A stretch of DNA of 64,000 nt, from assembly GCF_011040385.1 (NCBI RefSeq), contig NZ_JAAIKB010000006.1, positions 62,001 to 126,000 of the forward strand. The letters are read 5' to 3'. A model generated the notes under the pieces. It had not been told where the DNA came from, searched no databases, and saw nothing but the letters and a program-made list of their open reading frames with translations. A program made the translations under genes and the position numbers. This DNA is from Falsiroseomonas algicola. Its GTDB lineage: Bacteria > Pseudomonadota > Alphaproteobacteria > Acetobacterales > Acetobacteraceae. This document shows positions 8,038 to 17,798 of the stretch, piece after piece (position 1 is the stretch's first letter; the number at the start of each line of letters is the position of its first letter).

Positions 8038-9547
8038 CCAGCGCGCTGCCATGCGGCACGACCTGGTCGAGGATCTTTGCCGAACTCACCACGCCCGGCA
8101 CGCCGGCGCCGGGATGGGTGCCGGCGCCGACGAGATAGAGGCCGGCGACTTCCTCGCTGACATTGTGCGGACGGAACCAGGCGGACTGGAAAAGCTGCGG
8201 CTCCAGCGAGAAGGCGGCGCCGTTCACCGACAGCAGCCGGTCGCGGAAATCCTGCGGCGTCAGCAGCCGCGACGTCACGATGGACTCGCCAAGGCCGGGC
8301 AGCACCGTCCGCTCCAGCCGCTGCTGGATGGCGGCGCGATAGGGTTCCGCCTGCGTCGCCCAATCCGTCCCGCTGCCGAGATGCGGCACGGGCGAGAGGA
8401 CGTAGAAGCTGTCACAGCCCGGCGGCGCCATCGACGGGTCCGTCGCCGTCGGCCGGTGCAGGTAAAGGGAGAAGTCCTTCGCCAGCTTCTTGCGCTTGAA
8501 GATGTCGGCCAGCAGCGCCTCGTAGCGCGGCCCCAGCACCATGGTGTGGTGATAGACATCGTCGAAGCGGCGGTTGGTGCCGAAATACCAGACGAAGAGC
8601 GACATGGAGTAGCGTGCGCGGGCGACCTTGGAATCGGTCCAGCGCTTGCGCTTCGTCTCGCTGAGCAGCTTCGAATAGGTCCAGCCGACATCGGCGTTGG
8701 AGACGACGACATCGGCCGCGATGTGTTCGCCGCCGCACAGCCGCACGCCGGTGGCGCGGCCGTCCTGCACCGTGATCTGCTCGACCTCCGCGCCGTAGCG
8801 TAGCCGCCCGCCCTGGCCCTCGATGAGGCCGACCAGGCCGTTCACCACCGCGCCCATGCCGCCCATGGCGTAGTGCACGCCGTGCAGCCGCTCCAGATGC
8901 GCGATCAGGCAGTAATAGGCCGTGGTCGTCATCGGGTTGCCGCCGATGAGCAGGGGATGAAAGCTGAAGGCGACGCGCAGCTTGGGATTGGTGAAATAGT
9001 CGCCGACCTTGCCGAAGACGGTGCGCCAACCACCAAGCCGGATCATGTCCGGCACCGCGGCCAGCAAGGTGGACAGCTGGTGGAAGGGCTGATCCGCGAG
9101 CTTGGCGAAGGCGACGTCGAAGATGCGTTCGCTGGTGGCGATGAAGCGCTCGAAGCCCGGCAGATCCTCCGGCGCGATGCGCGCGATCTCGGCGCGCGTG
9201 GCGTCGAGGTCCGCGGAGCAGTTCATCACCGTGCCGTCGTCGAAGCGGATCTGGTAGAAGGGGTTCATCGCCCGCAGGTCGAGGTCATCCGCCATGCGGC
9301 GGCCGCACAGCGTCCAGAGTTCCTCCAGCAGGTAGGGCGCGGTGATGATGGTAGGGCCGGCATCGAAGGTGAAGCCATCCTGCCGGTAGACATAGGCGCG
9401 GCCGCCGGGGGCATCGAGCTTCTCCAGCACCGTCACGCGCCAGCCGCGCGCGCCCAGGCGGATGGCGGCGGCGAGCCCGCCGAAGCCTGAGCCGATGACG
9501 AGGGCATGGGGCCGCGGATCGGCGTGGAAGGCGATGCCGTCCATCAT
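8024..9547 (-). CDS. crtI: Phytoene desaturase CrtI
   Basis: A 507-residue FAD-dependent desaturase converting phytoene to neurosporene or lycopene. FAD-binding motif LVIGSGFGGLAAAIRL is at about residues 16-31, followed by DAPGGRAYVYRQDGFTFDAGP. The C-terminus has the CrtI signature GLYLVGAGTHPGAGVPGVV. The start ATG at 9547 is directly followed by a second ATG, and either could serve; the RBS is weak. It lies 22 bases downstream of the YqaA-type gene and has no TGT-N12-ACA site just upstream, unlike crtE. Its usual partner crtB is separated, at 25.7 kb. Confidence 0.95.
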   Translation of the reverse strand: MMDGIAFHADPRPHALVIGSGFGGLAAAIRLGARGWRVTVLEKLDAPGGRAYVYRQDGFTFDAGPTIITAPYLLEELWTLCGRRMADDLDLRAMNPFYQIRFDDGTVMNCSADLDATRAEIARIAPEDLPGFERFIATSERIFDVAFAKLADQPFHQLSTLLAAVPDMIRLGGWRTVFGKVGDYFTNPKLRVAFSFHPLLIGGNPMTTTAYYCLIAHLERLHGVHYAMGGMGAVVNGLVGLIEGQGGRLRYGAEVEQITVQDGRATGVRLCGGEHIAADVVVSNADVGWTYSKLLSETKRKRWTDSKVARARYSMSLFVWYFGTNRRFDDVYHHTMVLGPRYEALLADIFKRKKLAKDFSLYLHRPTATDPSMAPPGCDSFYVLSPVPHLGSGTDWATQAEPYRAAIQQRLERTVLPGLGESIVTSRLLTPQDFRDRLLSVNGAAFSLEPQLFQSAWFRPHNVSEEVAGLYLVGAGTHPGAGVPGVVSSAKILDQVVPHGSALVRAG

Positions 9548-9569
9548 GGGTGTTTGTCCTGGCGGGGTT

Positions 9570-10007
9570 TCAGGCGAGGCTGAGCGTCGCCCAGGCGAGG
9601 ACGACGTAGCGCGCGGTCTTGGCGATGGCGACCAGCAGCAGGAAGGTGGGCAGGGGCTCCCTCAGCACGCCGGCGACGAGCGTCAGGGGATCGCCGATGA
9701 GGGGCGCCCAGCTCAGCAGCAGGGACCAGCGGCCCCAGCGATGGTACCAGCCCGTGGCGCGGTCCAGCGCGGCGGGCGGCACCGGGAACCACCGCCGGTC
9801 GCGGAAGCGGTCCACCTGCCGGCCGAGCCACCAGTTGAGCACCGCGCCGAGCGTGTTGCCGATGCTGGCCACCAGCACCAGCAGCCAGGCGGGTGTCTCC
9901 CCCAGCAGCAGCAGCCCGACCAGCACGGGTTCGGATTGCAGGGGCAGCAGGCTCGCCGCGCCGAAGGCGGAGGCGAAGAGCCCGATCAGTTCGGCGAGGC
10001 GTGTCAT
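9570..10007 (-). CDS. YqaA-type (SNARE-associated/DedA-like) small membrane protein
   Basis: A 145-residue membrane protein with four or five hydrophobic segments. The central NTLGAVLNWWLGR matches the glycine/asparagine signature of YqaA proteins, and WSLLLSWAPLIGDPLTLVAG matches the second conserved block. Its role in the cell is not established (lipid or membrane homeostasis is suspected for the superfamily). It sits just upstream of crtI and downstream of the puf terminator hairpin, so it may carry the promoter for crtI. Confidence 0.75.
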   Translation of the reverse strand: MTRLAELIGLFASAFGAASLLPLQSEPVLVGLLLLGETPAWLLVLVASIGNTLGAVLNWWLGRQVDRFRDRRWFPVPPAALDRATGWYHRWGRWSLLLSWAPLIGDPLTLVAGVLREPLPTFLLLVAIAKTARYVVLAWATLSLA

Positions 10008-10046
10008 CGGCCCGGATATGCCCCATTGGCCGATGGCCCGGAAAGC

Positions 10047-10085
10047 GCCGCGGCCGGCCCCCTTTGCCAGGGGGCCGGCCGCGGC
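10047..10085 (-). terminator. Long GC-rich hairpin after pufC
   Basis: A perfect 17-base inverted repeat (10047-10063 with 10069-10085) around a 5-base loop, about 50 bases after the pufC stop. In the pufC direction it is followed by GCTTTCC, so the U-run is poor. It is best read as a 3' stabilising or terminating stem for the puf transcript. Confidence 0.7.
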
Positions 10086-10136
10086 AGTCTTGGCACCGGT
10101 CCGGCGCCCGGCCAGCGCGGCCGGGCGCCGCGCCGG

Positions 10137-11204
10137 TCATTCGGCCGAGGCCGCGCGGGCGGGGCCCGCGCTGATCAGCCGCAGTTCCGGATAGCCTTCC
10201 AGCATCGGCGCCCCGTAGAAGGGCCGGTTGGCACCCTGGTGGCAGGTGGCGCAGTTGATCTTCAGCGCATCCCCACCCGGGCCAAGGCGCGCGCCATGCG
10301 GGCCATCCGCCGGACCACGCGGATTGGCGGCCCAGAGGGGCTGCAACGGCGTGATGTAGGCAGTGTTGAGATCCCGCACCATGCGGATGCCGTGCCATGC
10401 CGTCAGGCGCGCCGGCGGGCTGGTTTCCCAGTTCGCGAAGGAGCGGCTGTTGTGGCAGTGGGTGCAGTTCACGCCGAGCCCCTCGCTCATCGTCATCATG
10501 AGCGAATAGGTCCACTCCGCCTGCATGGTGTTGGCCGGGTTGCGGCCAGGCAGGGAGGAGTTGCTGATCACGCGGATCTCGTTCGCCTGCAGCAGGAAGG
10601 GCGTGAAGGGATCGCCGGGCAGCGAGCTGTCATTCGCCGCCGGCGCGGGATGGTTCTGGCCACGCTGCGCCTGCAGGCCGGAATGCGGGAGCACTGCGGT
10701 GGCCCACACCTCGGATGGCACCGGCTGGCCGCGGTGGCAGGTGTAGCAGGTGACGCCGACCTGGCCGACATGCGCCGTCCAGTCCGTGTTGATCCGCCGC
10801 GTCATCTGCAGCATCCGGCGGGACACGACCTTCGTGTAGACCTCGTCGGAGGCCATGTTCTCCGGGTTGTGGCAGTAGGTGCAGCCCTGCGCCGGCGCGA
10901 TCCATTCGGTCATCGCCTGCATGATGCGGCCGAACTGCGCGGCGCTGAGTTCGCCCAGGACCTGGACGTTCTCATAGAGCTCGGACGCCTTCGGGCCATC
11001 GGTGTCGGCGGCCTCCGGCACTTCCGGCAGGCGGTTGGCCGCCACCCGCACCGCCAGGGTGCGGGGGTTGTTCAGATCCTGCATGCCGACACCGCGGAAG
11101 CCGATCTGCGTGCTGCGTACCGGCGGCCGCTCGAAGCTCAGCACGATCACGACCGTGCAGACCAGCGCGGCGAGGCCGAGCAGGACCTGGGTGGAGAACC
11201 TCAT
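10137..11204 (-). CDS. pufC: Reaction-centre tetraheme cytochrome c subunit PufC
   Basis: A 355-residue periplasmic electron donor to the photo-oxidised special pair. Four CxxCH haem sites are present: CTYCH (108-112), CYTCH (153-157), CTHCH (247-251) and CATCH (318-322). Residues 7-23 form an uncleaved membrane anchor; ALVC lacks a proper lipobox, so this is probably not a lipoprotein. The start ATG at 11204 overlaps the pufM stop in an ATGA junction. Longer readings of the same frame run antiphase through pufM and are rejected. Its presence means electrons reach the reaction centre through bound haems, probably from the cytochrome c2 at 53.95 kb. Confidence 0.97.
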   Translation of the reverse strand: MRFSTQVLLGLAALVCTVVIVLSFERPPVRSTQIGFRGVGMQDLNNPRTLAVRVAANRLPEVPEAADTDGPKASELYENVQVLGELSAAQFGRIMQAMTEWIAPAQGCTYCHNPENMASDEVYTKVVSRRMLQMTRRINTDWTAHVGQVGVTCYTCHRGQPVPSEVWATAVLPHSGLQAQRGQNHPAPAANDSSLPGDPFTPFLLQANEIRVISNSSLPGRNPANTMQAEWTYSLMMTMSEGLGVNCTHCHNSRSFANWETSPPARLTAWHGIRMVRDLNTAYITPLQPLWAANPRGPADGPHGARLGPGGDALKINCATCHQGANRPFYGAPMLEGYPELRLISAGPARAASAE

Positions 11205-12181
11205 CGCGGGGCTCCTTGCAGGAGTGAGGGATCGGCCACCGGAGCCCAGAGGGCGGGGTAGGACGGTGCGAAGTGACGATCCACGGCCCAGAGGTACCAG
11301 TTGTCGACGACGGTGCCGGTCAGGAGGATGCCGATGCCGCCCGTGATCGGGCAGAGGACGGCGAACCACCAGGCCCAGCGATGGATGCTTTCGAAGCTGG
11401 CGTTGAAGCCCATGCACCAGCGCCAGAAGAGGCCACCACGTTCCGCCGCGGTGCCGCGGTCCAGCACCAGCTCGATCTCTCGTTCGCCGCCGTAGCGGCC
11501 GAGCGCCAGGATCGTGGCGCCATGCATCGCGAAGAGCAGCGTGGAGCCGTAGAGGAAGACGATCGAGAGCGCGTGGAACGGGTTGTAGAAGAGGTTCCCG
11601 TAGCGGATCGAGAAGGCGGCGGTCCAGTCGAGGTGCGGGAAGATGCCGAAGGGCACCGCCTCGCTCCAGGAGCCCATCAGGATCGGGCGGATGAAGCCCA
11701 GCACCAGGTAGAGCCAGATCGCGGCCATGAAGGCCCAGGCCACATGCGTGCCCATGCCGAGCTGCCGTGCGCGGCGATAGGTACGCGCCCACCACAGCAG
11801 GATGGACAGCGTCAGGAAGAAGCCAGCGACCAGCCACCAGCCGCCTTCGCGCAGCGGCGGCATGCGCAGGCCGTACTGCGCCGGCGGCGGTTCGAGCGCC
11901 AGCCAGAACAATTGCCGGATGAACTGGCCGATGTTCCAGTTCACGGAGGCCAGCATGTTCAGGCCGATGATCTCGAAGGCGATGAAGCCGAAGAAGATCG
12001 AGAGGATGCCGAGCTGGCCGAGATAGATCGGGCCGACCTGCGCATCACCGAAGTAACCGAACAGGCGGACGAGGCGGGAGCCGCCTTCCCGCGGCACGTC
12101 GCCGCGGGGAAGCGGGACGCCGGGGTAAGGGGTGGGACCCCTGACCTGCACCCGGGTGAAGAGGTTCTGATATTCGGGCAT
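11201..12181 (-). CDS. pufM: Photosynthetic reaction centre M subunit
   Basis: A 326-residue five-helix membrane protein. The signature [23 protein letters not shown] contains the special-pair His and the non-haem iron His, and [11 protein letters not shown] matches the M-branch region next to the primary donor. The conserved ending [19 protein letters not shown] carries a further iron-ligand His. It binds BChl a, BPhe, QA and the iron, and pairs with PufL. It is 18 bases downstream of pufL and overlaps pufC by 4 bases. Confidence 0.98.
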   Translation of the reverse strand: MPEYQNLFTRVQVRGPTPYPGVPLPRGDVPREGGSRLVRLFGYFGDAQVGPIYLGQLGILSIFFGFIAFEIIGLNMLASVNWNIGQFIRQLFWLALEPPPAQYGLRMPPLREGGWWLVAGFFLTLSILLWWARTYRRARQLGMGTHVAWAFMAAIWLYLVLGFIRPILMGSWSEAVPFGIFPHLDWTAAFSIRYGNLFYNPFHALSIVFLYGSTLLFAMHGATILALGRYGGEREIELVLDRGTAAERGGLFWRWCMGFNASFESIHRWAWWFAVLCPITGGIGILLTGTVVDNWYLWAVDRHFAPSYPALWAPVADPSLLQGAPR

Positions 12182-12199
12182 GGCTGTTTCCTCCTCGCC

Positions 12200-13024
12200 T
12201 CACTTCCAGATCGGCATGTTGAGCCACCAGCCCCACCATTCGGGCCAGCCGCGCGTCCAGAAGGGCCCGCTGATGATGATGCACACCGCGCTCCAGAAGC
12301 CCGCGGACAGCGCCAGGAACAGGCCCAGGCGATGGATGCCGAGCGTGCCGATGGAGTAGCCGATGAGATCACGGAAGTAGGTGTTCTCATGCTCCGCCGT
12401 CTTCACCGGCTCGCCCTTCGGCGGGTTCAGCGCGGACAGCACCAGGCCACCATGCATCGACAGCGCAAGCACGGTCGTGAAGAAGAAGGTCACGGCGAGC
12501 ATGTGCGCGGGGTTGTAGTGGAAATGCAGGTGCTGGTAGCCGACGTTCGACACCCAATCGAGGTGCGACCAGATGCCGTAGGGGAAGCCGTGGCCCCAGG
12601 CGCCCATCAGGATGGGCCGGAACACGACCAGCGTGATGTAGGCGAAGACCGCGACGCCGTAGGCGATCGGCACATGGTAGCCCATGCCGAGCTTGCGGGA
12701 GATCTCCGCCTGGCGCAGTGCCCAGGACACGAAGGCCCCGATGGCGCAGACGGTGATCGCCTGCCAAAGCCCACCTTCCCGCATCGGCGCCAGGCGCAGG
12801 CCATAGGCCAGGTCGGGCGGCGGGATGTTGATGAGCCAGGGATTGAAGGTCCCCTGGATCGACGCCCCCATCAGGATCAGCCCCACACCGATGAAGGTGA
12901 AGAAGGCGGTGGTGATCCCGAAGAAGCCGATCCAGAACGGCCCTATCCAGAAGTCGAACAGGTCACCGCCCACCAGGGTGCCCCCGCGGACGCGATATTT
13001 CCGCTCAAAAGTCAGCATCGCCAT
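12200..13024 (-). CDS. pufL: Photosynthetic reaction centre L subunit
   Basis: A 274-residue five-helix subunit starting [20 protein letters not shown], essentially the family consensus. It carries [12 protein letters not shown] and [13 protein letters not shown] (special-pair and iron histidines), the QB-site Glu in EHENTYFRD, the QB-site Ser in [13 protein letters not shown] and the last iron-ligand His in the same stretch. So the quinone-proton pathway residues look intact. It follows pufA after a 120-base intercistronic region with a strong hairpin. Confidence 0.98.
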   Translation of the reverse strand: MAMLTFERKYRVRGGTLVGGDLFDFWIGPFWIGFFGITTAFFTFIGVGLILMGASIQGTFNPWLINIPPPDLAYGLRLAPMREGGLWQAITVCAIGAFVSWALRQAEISRKLGMGYHVPIAYGVAVFAYITLVVFRPILMGAWGHGFPYGIWSHLDWVSNVGYQHLHFHYNPAHMLAVTFFFTTVLALSMHGGLVLSALNPPKGEPVKTAEHENTYFRDLIGYSIGTLGIHRLGLFLALSAGFWSAVCIIISGPFWTRGWPEWWGWWLNMPIWK

Positions 13025-13078
13025 CGCTTGACGCTCCCATCAGGGCGGGACGAGTGCCCGCCGTGCCGTGCCGTCCTC

Positions 13079-13119
13079 GACAGCGGGCGGAGCCCGCTGT
13101 GCTTGCCTCGCCCGCTGTC
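13079..13119 (-). promoter_or_regulatory. pufA-pufL intercistronic hairpin with two alternative pairings
   Basis: The arm GACAGCGGGC at 13079-13088 can pair either with GCCCGCTGT at 13092-13100 (nine pairs, 3-base loop) or with GCCCGCTGTC at 13110-13119 (ten pairs). A strong hairpin at this place is known in Rhodobacter to protect the pufBA mRNA from 3' exonucleases, giving more LH1 than RC transcript. The same role is inferred here. Confidence 0.75.
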
Positions 13120-13144
13120 GCGGAGCGACACTGGCGCGATCCGC

Positions 13145-13324
13145 CTATCGCCCCACGGGTTGCCCCGGGGTGAAGGTCGGGCTCGTGGCGCACCAGCCCC
13201 AGTGGTCGCAGTAGCGGGGCGAGCTCAGCACCACGATGTGGAGCAGGGCTGCGACCGCGAGGACCGCGACCATCGCCAGGAACAGCGACCGGCGGGGATC
13301 AACCACCATCCAGATCTTATGCAT
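13145..13324 (-). CDS. pufA: LH1 alpha polypeptide
   Basis: A 59-residue light-harvesting 1 alpha chain, MHKIWMVVDPRRSLFLAMVA... The N-terminal amphipathic part, a single membrane helix and the BChl-liganding His29 within AALLH are classical. The C-terminal periplasmic part is odd: RYCDHWGWCATSPTFTPG has two cysteines five residues apart around a His-Trp-Gly-Trp core. The ATG at 13324 is followed by the TAG at 13145-13147. It lies 65 bases after pufB. Confidence 0.95.
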   Translation of the reverse strand: MHKIWMVVDPRRSLFLAMVAVLAVAALLHIVVLSSPRYCDHWGWCATSPTFTPGQPVGR

Positions 13325-13389
13325 GGATCTTCTCTCCTTCGTTTCGTCGTGTCCGGGCCTTCGGCCTCAGCCGGTGGCCCGGCTCAGCC

Positions 13390-13569
13390 TCAGAAGAAGC
13401 GCCAATCCGGCGGGACCACGGAGTTGCCGTAAACCAACGGCCGCCACAGCCACGTCAGAATATGCGCGCCCATCGACGCGAAGACGGAGAAGGCCCAGCC
13501 CTGGATGAGCAGGCTATGGATCTCTCGCGCTTCGCCTTCGGTCAGGCCGGTCCTTGAACCTTCGGCCAT
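13390..13569 (-). CDS. pufB: LH1 beta polypeptide
   Basis: A 59-residue light-harvesting 1 beta chain beginning MAEGSRTGLTEGEAREIHSLL. His36 in MGAHILTWLWRP is the BChl ligand and the aromatic end PPDWRFF is typical. An upstream in-frame TTG would add MEVII, but GGAGG sits 8 bases before the ATG at 13569, which fixes the start. It is the first puf gene, 163 bases after bchZ. Confidence 0.96.
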   Translation of the reverse strand: MAEGSRTGLTEGEAREIHSLLIQGWAFSVFASMGAHILTWLWRPLVYGNSVVPPDWRFF

Positions 13570-13732
13570 GATGATGACCTCCAACTTGCCTTTCGGCCGT
13601 TACCGCGCTTTGCCCGCGCGGCAGGGTACGGCGTGGCGGGAAACCGCCATGGCCGACCCGAGGTCCTGGTACCGACGACGAAAGCTGTCGCTGGGTTGGG
13701 GACGACGGGATCGGAAGGACGCAGGGGCGACG
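13570..13732 (-). promoter_or_regulatory. bchZ-pufB intergenic region (likely puf promoter; no pufQ)
   Basis: A 163-base gap without a credible ORF, so the pufQ gene found here in Rhodobacter is absent. It holds a small hairpin, TGGCGG/CCGCCA (13634-13639 with 13644-13649), and a GGAGG for pufB. No TGT-N12-ACA palindrome was found. A separate puf promoter here is inferred from other species. Confidence 0.5.
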
Positions 13733-15244
13733 TCAAGCGACACCCTCCGCAACACTGGCCGCGGCGGGATCGCCGGCGGCTTTGGTCTCGGCACCGGCAG
13801 CGATCGGGATGGCGGGTGCCGCCCCCAGCGTTGCCAATACGCGTTCCTGCACGATGCGCGGCTCCCCAGCCTCGCGCGCCGCACGCTCCACCTGTTCGCG
13901 CAGCCGCTTGGAGGCGGAGATGCGAAGCAGGAAGGGCGCGGCATCCACATGCGCGTCCAGCAGCGCCACCGCATCATCGTCCCAGGGCTCCGCCTTCCTG
14001 ACCGGCGTGGGTTCCACGCGATCGAGGTCGGTGCCGAGGGGCAGGATGTGGAAGAGCGCGTCGAACAACGCGTTGCAGTATTCCTGGATGATGTAGGTCG
14101 CGCCCGCATAGCCCATGAAGGGCGTGCCGGTGGCGCGACGGATGATCGCCCCAGGGAAGGAAGCGGGGATGTAGGCGGCGCGGCTGTGCAGCTCCGCCGC
14201 ATACATCCGTTCGTTGAAGCTGCCGAAGAGCACCAGCGGCGGCGTCTTCTTCATGGCGTCGCGCACGGCCGCGTTGTCCGGCTTCTCGCCGGCCTTGCGG
14301 CTGAAGGCGAAGGCGCAGGGCACGCCCATTTCCTCACCGAGGAAACGCTGCAGGCCGCGGGTGTAGGTATCCGTCGCCACCACGGCGAAGCTGGCGGTGG
14401 CGTAGAAATCCTGGGTGACGCTGCGCCAGAGGTCCCAGATCGGCTTGATGGTGGTGTGCTTCTCCCGCTCGATGAAGGGCTCGGGGTCGAGGCCCGTCAG
14501 CTCACCGAGCTTGCGGAGGAAGTTGGTCGTGGCGAAGAGGCCGATCGGCGCGCGCAGCCAGGGGCGTTCCAGCTCCTCGCAGAGCTTCTGGCCGAATTCG
14601 CGGTAGAGGCAGATGTTGACGTCGGCATCGGGCAGCTTCGCGATGTCATCGACATGGCTGCCGAGCGGGAAGACCAGGTTGATCTCGCAGCCGATGCCTT
14701 CGACCAGGCGCCGGATCTCGGCGAGGTCGGAGGGCATGTTGAAGGTGCCGTAGATCGGGCCGATCAGGTTCACGCGCGGCTTCGGGCCGAGCTTGGCGTT
14801 GCGCGCGCGCATCTTGCGGCCGCGGGCACCGAATTCCGTCCAGAGCCACATGATGGCACGGTCGGCGGCCTGCCACTGATCCTCATCGATCGTGCGGCAG
14901 ATGAAGCGCTGCAGGTTGCTGCCCTGCGGCGTCACGCCGCCGCCGATCATCTCCGCGATGGAGCCGGTGACGACGACGGCGGGAAGGTCGGGGTCCTGCG
15001 TCGCGGCGGCGCGGCGCATGGAATCCTCGGTGCCGTTCTTGCTGAGGCTGTCCTCGTCGAGGCCGGTGACCACGATCGGCAGTTCATGCGGCGGCAGCGC
15101 ATCGGTGTAGTGCAGCACCGCCGTGACCGGCAGGTTCTCGCAGCCCACCGGGCCGTCGATGACGACGCGGAGCCCACGCACGGCGGAGAAGGCGTAGATG
15201 GCGCCCCAATAGCCGCCGGCACGATCATGATCGAGGACGAGCAT
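13733..15244 (-). CDS. bchZ: Chlorophyllide a reductase subunit Z
   Basis: A 503-residue subunit. With BchY it forms the catalytic NifK/NifD-like heterotetramer that reduces ring B of chlorophyllide a. It starts [19 protein letters not shown], and has the conserved [21 protein letters not shown] with a cluster-ligand Cys, plus [14 protein letters not shown]. An in-frame extension upstream overlaps bchY and is rejected. The C-terminal 25 residues are Ala-rich and look unstructured. It begins 4 bases after bchY ends. Confidence 0.96.
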   Translation of the reverse strand: MLVLDHDRAGGYWGAIYAFSAVRGLRVVIDGPVGCENLPVTAVLHYTDALPPHELPIVVTGLDEDSLSKNGTEDSMRRAAATQDPDLPAVVVTGSIAEMIGGGVTPQGSNLQRFICRTIDEDQWQAADRAIMWLWTEFGARGRKMRARNAKLGPKPRVNLIGPIYGTFNMPSDLAEIRRLVEGIGCEINLVFPLGSHVDDIAKLPDADVNICLYREFGQKLCEELERPWLRAPIGLFATTNFLRKLGELTGLDPEPFIEREKHTTIKPIWDLWRSVTQDFYATASFAVVATDTYTRGLQRFLGEEMGVPCAFAFSRKAGEKPDNAAVRDAMKKTPPLVLFGSFNERMYAAELHSRAAYIPASFPGAIIRRATGTPFMGYAGATYIIQEYCNALFDALFHILPLGTDLDRVEPTPVRKAEPWDDDAVALLDAHVDAAPFLLRISASKRLREQVERAAREAGEPRIVQERVLATLGAAPAIPIAAGAETKAAGDPAAASVAEGVA

Positions 15245-15248
15245 GGTC

Positions 15249-16775
15249 TTACGTGCCCACCGATTCTTCAGCCTTGGCCTTCGCCGCGCGCAGCTTGCGC
15301 TGGCGGTCGCGGAAGCCGGGCGGATCGACGGGCTTGTCCTTGAAGCCGTAGCCCGCGCCATCCGGCGTGCCGACACCTTCGAAGAAGCTGACCATGCGGG
15401 AGAAGCGTTCGCGCCCCTTCGTCTGGGCCGCGACGATGGCGGCCATCGAACCCGCGCCGGCGGGGCCGAACAGGGGACGGGCGGAGACCATGTTGGTGAA
15501 GTAGAGCGCGGGGATGCCGAGCTCCTTCGCCTTCTGCACCAGCGGCGTGGTGCCGAGCGCCAGGTCGGGCTGCGCGTCGCGCATCGCGGCGACGTCCTGC
15601 TCCAGGCTCGCGCGGTACTGCACATGCGTGCCGCGCGCCTCGAGCCACTGGCGATCCGCCTCGCTCCACTCGGTACGCGGGCAGGCAGTGCCGACGTAAG
15701 GAACCTCGGCGCCGGCTTCGCTCAGCAGGCGCGCCACGAGAAGTTCGGAGCCCTCATAGCCGGAGACGGTGACGCGCGCCTTGATGGGGGCCGCGGCCAG
15801 CGCGCCGCGGATGGCGGGCAGCACGCGCTGCTTCGCGAGATCGACGACGCTGTCGGGAATGCCGGCGGCGCGGCCGATGCTGGCCAGCCAGGCTTCCGTG
15901 CCCTCCACGCCCACGGGACCGGAGCCGACGACGGGGCGGCCGGCGGCGCGGAATTCGCGGATGGAGGCGGTGTAGAAGGGATGCACCGCGGCGGCGACTT
16001 CGCAATCCAGCGCGGCATACAGGTCGCGCCATTCGCGGGCCGGGGTCTGCGGCGCCAGCGCCAGGCCCATCGGCGCCAGCATGGCGCCGACGCCCATCGG
16101 GTCCGCGGGGAACAGCTCACCGATCAGGGCGACGGTGCGTTCGCCATCCACCATCTGGCGGGGGCGGGCGACGGGGCCGGATTCGGCCTCGTTGCGGGCG
16201 TAGCGCAGCATGGCGCCGGCCAGCACATCCTTCGCTTCCGCATGGGTCGGCACGCCGAAGCCCGGGACATCGATGCCGATGATGCGGACGCCGTCGATCT
16301 GCTTCGGCAGCAGGTCCAGCGGCACGCCGGAGGCCGTGGGGACGCAGAGGTTGATGATGACCACTGCGTCGTAGTCTTCCGGCTTCGCCGTGGCGTGCAC
16401 GGCGTCCCGGATATCCTCGAAGAGCTTGCCGGTGACCAGCGTTTCCGAGTTGAAGGGCACATAGCCCACGGTGCGCCGGGCGCCGTAGAAATGGCTGGTG
16501 AAGGTCAGGCCATAGACGCAGCAGGCACTGCCCGAGAGGATGGTCGCCGTGCGGCGCATGCGAAGGCCGACGCGCAGGCTGCCGAAGGCCGGGCACATGG
16601 ATTGCGGCTGGTCGTGCGGACCTTGCGGATAGTCCGCGGCCAGCTTGTCCATGGTGGCGGATTTGCCGGCGGCGCGCGCCGCGGCGTCCAGCGTCTCCCG
16701 GCCGCCATGGCAGCCGGAGCCGGTCGCCACGGAGGCGGCTGCTTCAGGCACGGCGGTGAGGGGGAGCTGGTCCAT
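15249..16775 (-). CDS. bchY: Chlorophyllide a reductase subunit Y
   Basis: A 508-residue NifD-like partner of BchZ. Cysteines that can ligate the 4Fe-4S cluster occur in [31 protein letters not shown] and [14 protein letters not shown]. The C-terminal [21 protein letters not shown] is family-typical. It reduces the C7-C8 double bond of chlorophyllide a, receiving electrons from BchX. It is encoded 3 bases after bchX in the bchCXYZ run. Confidence 0.96.
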   Translation of the reverse strand: MDQLPLTAVPEAAASVATGSGCHGGRETLDAAARAAGKSATMDKLAADYPQGPHDQPQSMCPAFGSLRVGLRMRRTATILSGSACCVYGLTFTSHFYGARRTVGYVPFNSETLVTGKLFEDIRDAVHATAKPEDYDAVVIINLCVPTASGVPLDLLPKQIDGVRIIGIDVPGFGVPTHAEAKDVLAGAMLRYARNEAESGPVARPRQMVDGERTVALIGELFPADPMGVGAMLAPMGLALAPQTPAREWRDLYAALDCEVAAAVHPFYTASIREFRAAGRPVVGSGPVGVEGTEAWLASIGRAAGIPDSVVDLAKQRVLPAIRGALAAAPIKARVTVSGYEGSELLVARLLSEAGAEVPYVGTACPRTEWSEADRQWLEARGTHVQYRASLEQDVAAMRDAQPDLALGTTPLVQKAKELGIPALYFTNMVSARPLFGPAGAGSMAAIVAAQTKGRERFSRMVSFFEGVGTPDGAGYGFKDKPVDPPGFRDRQRKLRAAKAKAEESVGT

Positions 16776-16778
16776 GGC

Positions 16779-17798
16779 TCAGGCGCCCTCGTAGACCACT
16801 TCGAGGGACGGCTTGTTCAGCACATCGGCCGCGCACATGTCTTCCATCGTCGCGGGGTTCAGCACCACGCCACGGCCCACTGCATCGCCCTTGAACAGGC
16901 CGAGCAGCGCATCATGCGTCAGCGGCTTCGGGCGCAGCGGGGGCGCTTCCGCCACCTGCGTCGCCAGCTGTTCGAAGACGCTGGCCCAGGGGCCGCCCGG
17001 GACGCCGACGATCTCGTAATTCGCGGACTTCCGGCGGATGTCGTCATCGGCCGGGATGGCGGAGAGGATGGGGATGCCGGCCGCTTCCGCGAAGGCATGC
17101 GCCTCACCGGTGCCGTCATCCTTGTTGATGACCATGCCGGCCACGCCGACATTGCCGCCGAGCTTCTTGAAGTACTCGACCGCGCTGCAGACGTTGTTCG
17201 CGACGTAGAGGGACTGCAGGTCGTTCGAGCCGACCACGATCACCTTCTGGCACATGTCGCGCGCGATCGGCAGGCCGAAGCCGCCGCAGACCACATCGCC
17301 CAGGAAGTCGAGAAGGACGTAGTCGAAGTCCCATTGATGGAAGCCGAGCTTCTCCAGCAGTTCGAAGCCGTGGATGATGCCGCGCCCGCCGCAGCCGCGG
17401 CCGACCTCGGGACCACCGAGTTCCATGGCGAAGACGCCGTCGCGCTTGAAGCAGACATCGCCGATGGCGACGGGCTCGCCGGCCGCCTTCTTCTTCGACG
17501 AGGTCTCGATGATGGTCGGGCAGGACCGGCCGCCGAAGAGCAGGCTGGTGGTGTCCGACTTCGGGTCGCAACCGATCAGCAGGACGCGCTTGCCCTGCTG
17601 CGCCATCATGTAGCTGAGGTTGGCCAGGGTGAAGGACTTGCCGATGCCGCCCTTGCCGTAGATCGCGATGATCTGCGTCTCCCGCTTCGCGGGCGCGGTG
17701 TGCACGGGATCGGGCCCCTCGGCAGCTTCCTGCCGGAGCGCATCCGTCATGCTGGCCTGGGCGGAACGCACGGGCGCGATGGCGGCGGGGCCATTCAT
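16779..17798 (-). CDS. bchX: Chlorophyllide a reductase iron protein BchX
   Basis: A 339-residue NifH-like ATPase. The P-loop GKGGIGKS is at 48-55, followed by LIGCDPKSDTTSLLFGG. Cluster-ligating cysteines lie in EVGRGCGGRGIIHG and DVVCGGFGLPIARDMC. It transfers electrons to BchYZ with ATP hydrolysis. The start ATG overlaps the bchC stop (ATGA), implying coupled translation. An N-terminal extension of about 40 residues precedes the ATPase core, as in other BchX. Confidence 0.97.
   Translation of the reverse strand: MNGPAAIAPVRSAQASMTDALRQEAAEGPDPVHTAPAKRETQIIAIYGKGGIGKSFTLANLSYMMAQQGKRVLLIGCDPKSDTTSLLFGGRSCPTIIETSSKKKAAGEPVAIGDVCFKRDGVFAMELGGPEVGRGCGGRGIIHGFELLEKLGFHQWDFDYVLLDFLGDVVCGGFGLPIARDMCQKVIVVGSNDLQSLYVANNVCSAVEYFKKLGGNVGVAGMVINKDDGTGEAHAFAEAAGIPILSAIPADDDIRRKSANYEIVGVPGGPWASVFEQLATQVAEAPPLRPKPLTHDALLGLFKGDAVGRGVVLNPATMEDMCAADVLNKPSLEVVYEGA

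Noticed and set aside
11205-11837. Upstream extension of the pufC frame
   Set aside because: It reads pufM in the wrong frame; the ATG at 11204 gives the proper membrane anchor.
13686-13703. TGTCGCTGGGTTGGGGAC as a PpsR site before pufB
   Set aside because: The second half is not ACA after 12 bases (GAC instead), so it fails even the minimal consensus.
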